DNA from: Toxotes chatareus
Lineage: Eukaryota > Chordata > Actinopteri > Toxotidae
DNA: 64,000 nt
Reading direction: 5' to 3'
NCBI GenBank assembly: GCA_016801885.1
Contig: CM028888.1
Span: 18,213,170 to 18,277,169 of the forward strand
Part shown: piece after piece, positions 60,804-64,000 of the stretch
How the letters are laid out: the number at the start of each line of letters is the position of its first letter
How positions within the stretch are numbered: position 1 is the first letter of the stretch
Notes under the pieces: model-generated
What the model saw: the letters and a program-made list of their open reading frames with translations, nothing else
The model's database searches: none
What the model was told of the DNA's origin: nothing
Made by a program: the position numbers and the translations under genes

Positions 60804-60830
60804 AAAAAAAAAAAAAAAAAAAAAAAAAAA
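60804..60830 (+). repeat. A27 run at the end of the nested cassette
   Basis: An unbroken run of 27 A, eight bases past the hairpin. No AATAAA precedes it. It may be a retroposed poly(A) tail or a simple repeat. Confidence 0.9.
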
Positions 60831-61451
60831 TTCTGCATACAGTGCTTTATTTCATATTAGTTCTCAATGGTGCAATCAGGATGCTGAAAGTTTGGGTAAT
60901 TAGATAGGAACCTAACTGATGATCTAACCTGTTGTGGAGTACTTTTCTTTTTGCGTGTTTTTTTTTTTTTTTAACTCAGAGAAACTACAACTCTTTGGCC
61001 CCAGGTTCGCGATATGAGGGGATTAGTCATTAATTTACGACCTCTACGCTGTGTCTCATACCAGGCTTCATCAGCTCATTTAGTAAGGGGCTCTCCAGGG
61101 CTGGACTGGGACAAAAAAACAGCCCTGGCATTTTTGACTTAGACCGACCCCTCATAATTAGCAGTGCACAACAGACTGTACTGTAATGAAGCTGTACTGT
61201 AAGTATGTAAAAATGGAATAAAAAGAGGTGTATCTCAACCAGCCAGTGTAGTGCTATGATCCTGCACTGATTTGGAGTAATTGGGTCACATGACCTGGAA
61301 GCTATTGAGCTAAAGTGCTAATATTTACATTTAAAAATTATTAAAAATATTAGGAACGTTAGGAACCAATCATGGTGAAGTACGAGCAGTGCTGATTTTT
61401 TTTTTTTTTTTTTACTAGCCTCGCTGTTTTAGTTAAGGTGTAGCGGGTACC

Positions 61452-61825
61452 ATGGCCAACGAAAGTGAAAGCTTGGAGTCTGGAGCTGGTTTGGGTTTTC
61501 TCCAAACAATAAAGCGCAAACAACTGTTTACAAACAAAGTTTGCACAGAGAAGGTTCGTGCAACAATTTGAAACAATTTGCTGAGAGCCAAGCAGCAAGG
61601 CCAACCACACATCAGCCAGTGGTAACGGCTAAAGACATTACACAGAAACAACCTACTATAACAAAAGCCTTTGATAAAAGCACGCTGTGTGAGAGAAGTT
61701 GGAAAGAAGTGACTGACGCAGTTACTTATTACCTAGCAAAAGATATGATTCCTATCAAAACAGTGGAAAACTATGGTTTCAAAAGACTGCTCAAAGTAAT
61801 TGAGCAGCAATTAACTTCACTGTAA
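61452..61825 (+). pseudogene. BED-type hAT transposase fragment, frameshifted and truncated
   Basis: A first frame from ATG 61452 starts MANESESLES and stops after about 40 codons. A second frame (61541-61825) continues with NNLKQFAESQAA, the typical end of a BED finger, then QPTITKAFDKS, SWKEVTDAVTYYLAKDMIPI and KTVENYGFKRLLKVI, which is the N-terminal core of BED-zinc-finger hAT transposases. The reading frame then ends where the family normally continues with LDPRY and the catalytic core. So the zinc-finger part is shortened, a frame change separates the halves, and the catalytic and dimerisation parts are missing. Confidence 0.82.
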
Positions 61826-61886
61826 AAATGAACTGTGATAAAATCGTGATCGTGATATGATAGTTTTGCCATATCGCCCACCCCTA

Positions 61887-61894
61887 CCGTTAAC
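61887..61894. repeat. Target-site duplication, right
   Basis: CCGTTAAC, identical to the octamer at 58661-58668. Confidence 0.92.
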
Positions 61895-62418
61895 ACTCAG
61901 GCAGTGATTGTATGATGTACCTGGTTTCTCATTTGATAGAAGTCAGGATCTCTCGGGATATCTGAGTGGCTGGAAAAACCCAGACTATGTATTCAAATAG
62001 TCCTATAATCGTAGTTCAGTTCATCACTGGCAGCTTGCTGTGTTACTTTGTAACAACATGATTTGAATAATTTCCAAATATGAAGACTCCACGAGTCCGC
62101 AGCAGACTTCACTGCAGCAGGTTGTGGGTTTCATCGTTTTGTTTGGGCAGCTGGCTTTCCATTAGGTCGTTTGATGATTGGTTCAGTTACTAACTATCTG
62201 AACCAGAGATCCAGTTTTTGTTGGTTCCTCAGAGGACAGTGCATAGTGTACCTAGAACTCATTCATATACACATATACTACTAATTTGTATGACTCTGTG
62301 ACCCATAAACTGTGATAGGACAGTTTTTATTAGGCAGCTGGGAAGTGACAGTGTTCAGTGCATAGAGAAACATATTGTTGCTTCGCTATATTTTATAGCT
62401 CTCATACAGCTCTCTCTT

Positions 62419-62445
62419 TGTGTGTGTGTGTGTGTGTGTGTGTGT
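62419..62445. repeat. (GT)n microsatellite
   Basis: About 13 units. Confidence 0.9.
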
Positions 62446-62745
62446 TCGTTGCTTCCTCTTAGGCACTGTGTGTTCTTGAATACAACAGTTTTGCCTTAAT
62501 TTGAATGAGTCCTATCTGAAAGATTTCTAACAGTGGAAGTATTCAGCACTGAACAGCCCCAGACCGGCTCTCTTATTTTCATATCACAAGCTTCTCGGTT
62601 GGTGTTGTAGAATCTGAGTTGAAGGAATGAGATCAGTGGGACTCGACTGGTGACATAATGTTTGCCCGACTGCCTCGGTGACATGGAGGACTGCCAGTGA
62701 AGGTGTTTGGGTCAAACAGCACTTGCACACGCGCCAGCACCACTC

Positions 62746-62800
62746 ATGGCTTTCTTCTTTGAGGCTGTGTGTGTCATTCGCTCTCTCCTCTCCAGCCATG
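62746..62800 (+). CDS. Candidate abr alternative first exon D
   Basis: ATG at 62746 reads MAFFFEAVCVIRSLLSSH plus one base into a near-consensus donor ATG|GTAAGT at 62801. Exit phase 1 fits the abr downstream exon. Start context is weak (C at -3). The peptide is hydrophobic and not one I recognise. Confidence 0.22.
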
Positions 62801-62856
62801 GTAAGTCAGGTGGTGCGAGTGTTGGACTGTGTGTAGTTTCTCTGCTCTGTGGATGT

Positions 62857-62881
62857 ATGTGTGTGTGTGTGTGTGTGTGTG
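62857..62881. repeat. (GT)n microsatellite
   Basis: About 12 units. Confidence 0.9.
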
Positions 62882-63390
62882 AGCATGTGCCTCGACCTTG
62901 ACAAGCTTGCGTAACTTCAAGTTGATGATGCTCCAGACCGAGACTGTATTGATTTCTCAATAGGATCTTCCTCCTCTGTATGTCAGTCCTTATTCTTGAC
63001 ATTATCTCTTGTTTTAATTGTGTGTCATGTTGAGCCTGTCCCAGGTTTAACCCTTTAAAATATATGTGTGTGTGCGTTTGTGGACTGGGTCTATTCAGCA
63101 GTAATAGCAGGTTAGGGCTAATGAATCCTCTCCACTAAAGGAAATTCTCTCTCCATGGTCTCACAGTGCGGTATTGATTTTCCTGCTTGTCACGTATGGC
63201 GAATATCAGGGTGCATTAGCTGACTGAGGCAGCCTACATTTTAGCCTGTCAGAGTGCGCAGAGAAACGTGCATGAGCAGACTTCCGTCTCATTGGCTCAT
63301 GTACGTGTGAGCATTATGGATTAAAAAAAAAAAACTAGTGATATAACCAAGTGATGTTTGATGATATTTGTGATATCAACGTGTAGATAA

Positions 63391-63599
63391 GCCGCCCGGT
63401 TAGCTCAGTTGGTAGAGCATGAGACTTAACCTCTCAGGGTCGTGGGTTTGAATCCCACTCCGGGTGACACCACTTCCCATGGGCTCACCACCCATGGAGG
63501 TGCCATAGGACTTTGGTGCATTGTGAATTGGGCAGGAGCTGCCCCTGCGACCTGGGCCTAGACCCAGATAAGCGGCAGATGATGACATGACATGACAAT
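63391..63599 (+). mobile_element. tRNA-Lys-headed SINE, copy B
   Basis: Starts GCCGCCCGGTTAGCTCAGTT and has a nearly complete tRNA fold: D stem GCTC/GAGC, anticodon stem TGAGA/TCTCA, T stem GTGGG/CCCAC. The body matches copy A (CCCATGGG, CACCACCCATGG, GGTGCATTGTG, GACCCAGATAAGC) and ends in ATGACATGAC units. The 10-base target duplication GTGTAGATAA flanks it (63381-63390, 63600-63609). The head is close to tRNA-Lys as I recall it. Confidence 0.93.
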
Positions 63600-63609
63600 G
63601 TGTAGATAA

Positions 63610-64000
63610 CAAGACCAGATTTACACAATGAGGTATTCTCTATACCAGTGTCTCCCTAATGGGGAGAATAAATCTGCCTTTATAGGTCTCTAAAAATTAT
63701 TCTGATAAACCAATATTAGAGAGAGCAGCTTCCTTTTGGTTGGACTGGTCACAACCCTTAGACATATGCAACATGTGAGGAGGGGTCTTGGGAACCACTG
63801 CAACTGAATGAAACATTCGAAACGTGCACCACACCACACTGAAGTCAGCTTCAACAGCAGGTTTGATTTCTCTTACAGTTCAGTGACAAGTCTGGACACA
63901 TACGCTACAAACACTCAACAGTTTTTTCAAACTGTTTGTCTTGGCTGCTTGTTCCAAAGCAAAATGTTCCTCTGTGTAGAACTGAAATCTGCTTTGAGCT
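63610..64000 (+). other. abr: abr intron at the window edge
   Basis: No supported feature; the next abr coding exon is expected to the right of the window. Confidence 0.6.

Larger units (their letters stand above)
58669..61886 (+). mobile_element. hAT-type DNA transposon carrying a coiled-coil gene cassette
   Basis: The element starts TAGGGGTGTGCGGTATG and ends in the inverse of TAGGGGTGGGCGATATG. It is flanked on both sides by the exact octamer CCGTTAAC (58661-58668 and 61887-61894). An 8-base target duplication and TAGGGGTG ends are hAT superfamily hallmarks. Its right third holds a broken BED-type hAT transposase fragment (61452-61825). Its middle holds a separate cassette (about 59330-60830) with promoter motifs, tandem repeats, an intact 303-codon ORF and an A27 run. 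The element therefore cannot move by its own transposase, but both ends are preserved. The element's strand is set by the transposase fragment. Confidence 0.9.
61895..63380 (+). other. abr: abr intron, part 3
   Basis: AT-rich intron with (GT)n arrays at 62419-62445 and 62857-62881 and one candidate exon at 62746. Nothing else is supported. Confidence 0.65.

Noticed and set aside
63393..63466. A tRNA gene
   Set aside because: The cloverleaf is nearly complete, but the segment continues into the same body as the copy at 26804-27005, is flanked by a target duplication, and the anticodon loop and T loop deviate from tRNA-Lys. It is the head of a SINE.

Overview
The window is nuclear DNA of a bony fish, most likely a percomorph teleost. 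Short GT-AG introns split recognisable vertebrate genes, and the non-coding part carries (GT)n microsatellites, several tRNA-derived SINEs, small non-autonomous DNA elements and a hAT-type transposon. No bacterial, phage or organellar signal is seen. All gene calls were made by translating the sequence and comparing it with remembered vertebrate proteins; no database search was run.

Layout. 1-600: an unassigned GC-rich promoter-like stretch. 4079-1921, minus strand: the complete coding region (8 exons, 319 aa) of the C11orf54/PTD012 zinc ester hydrolase. 5021-8639, plus strand: a TAF1D-like subunit of the RNA polymerase I factor SL1, head to head with the previous gene. Its last exon codes for an unusual tail of about 840 residues with alternating lysine blocks and acidic stretches. 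9699-17956, plus strand: a complete six-exon aspartoacylase (aspa), 313 aa, the same length as the human enzyme. From 22308 to beyond the right edge, plus strand: the 5' part of abr (RhoGEF/RacGAP, BCR paralogue). Only alternative first exons lie here: a BCR-like coiled-coil exon (22308 to 23118 or 23241) and the classical ABR exon beginning MEPLS (40750-40810). Both end in phase 1, so both can join the same downstream exon. Two weaker candidates (48543-48585, 62746-62800) have the same phase. The DH, PH, C2 and GAP exons are outside the window.

The roughly 41 kb of abr first-intron DNA holds most of the mobile DNA: two copies of a tRNA-Lys-headed SINE with clear target-site duplications (26804-27005 minus, 63391-63599 plus), two other SINE families, two copies of one MITE family, a further AT-rich repeat, and a complete hAT-type insertion (58669-61886) bounded by an exact 8-bp target duplication.

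The hAT insertion is the most interesting object. Between its left end and a decayed transposase fragment it carries what looks like a full gene cassette: twin ATF/CRE-like motifs, a TATA box, a leader of 37-bp tandem repeats, an intact 303-codon coiled-coil ORF, a C-rich tract, a hairpin with 14-bp arms and a run of 27 A. The cargo reading frame is open while the transposase is broken. This suggests a gene or retroposed transcript captured by a hAT element.

The genes are housekeeping or metabolic neighbours rather than one pathway. The human counterparts of the first two map to 11q21 and those of the last two to 17p13, so the interval at 8640-9690 joins two human synteny blocks.
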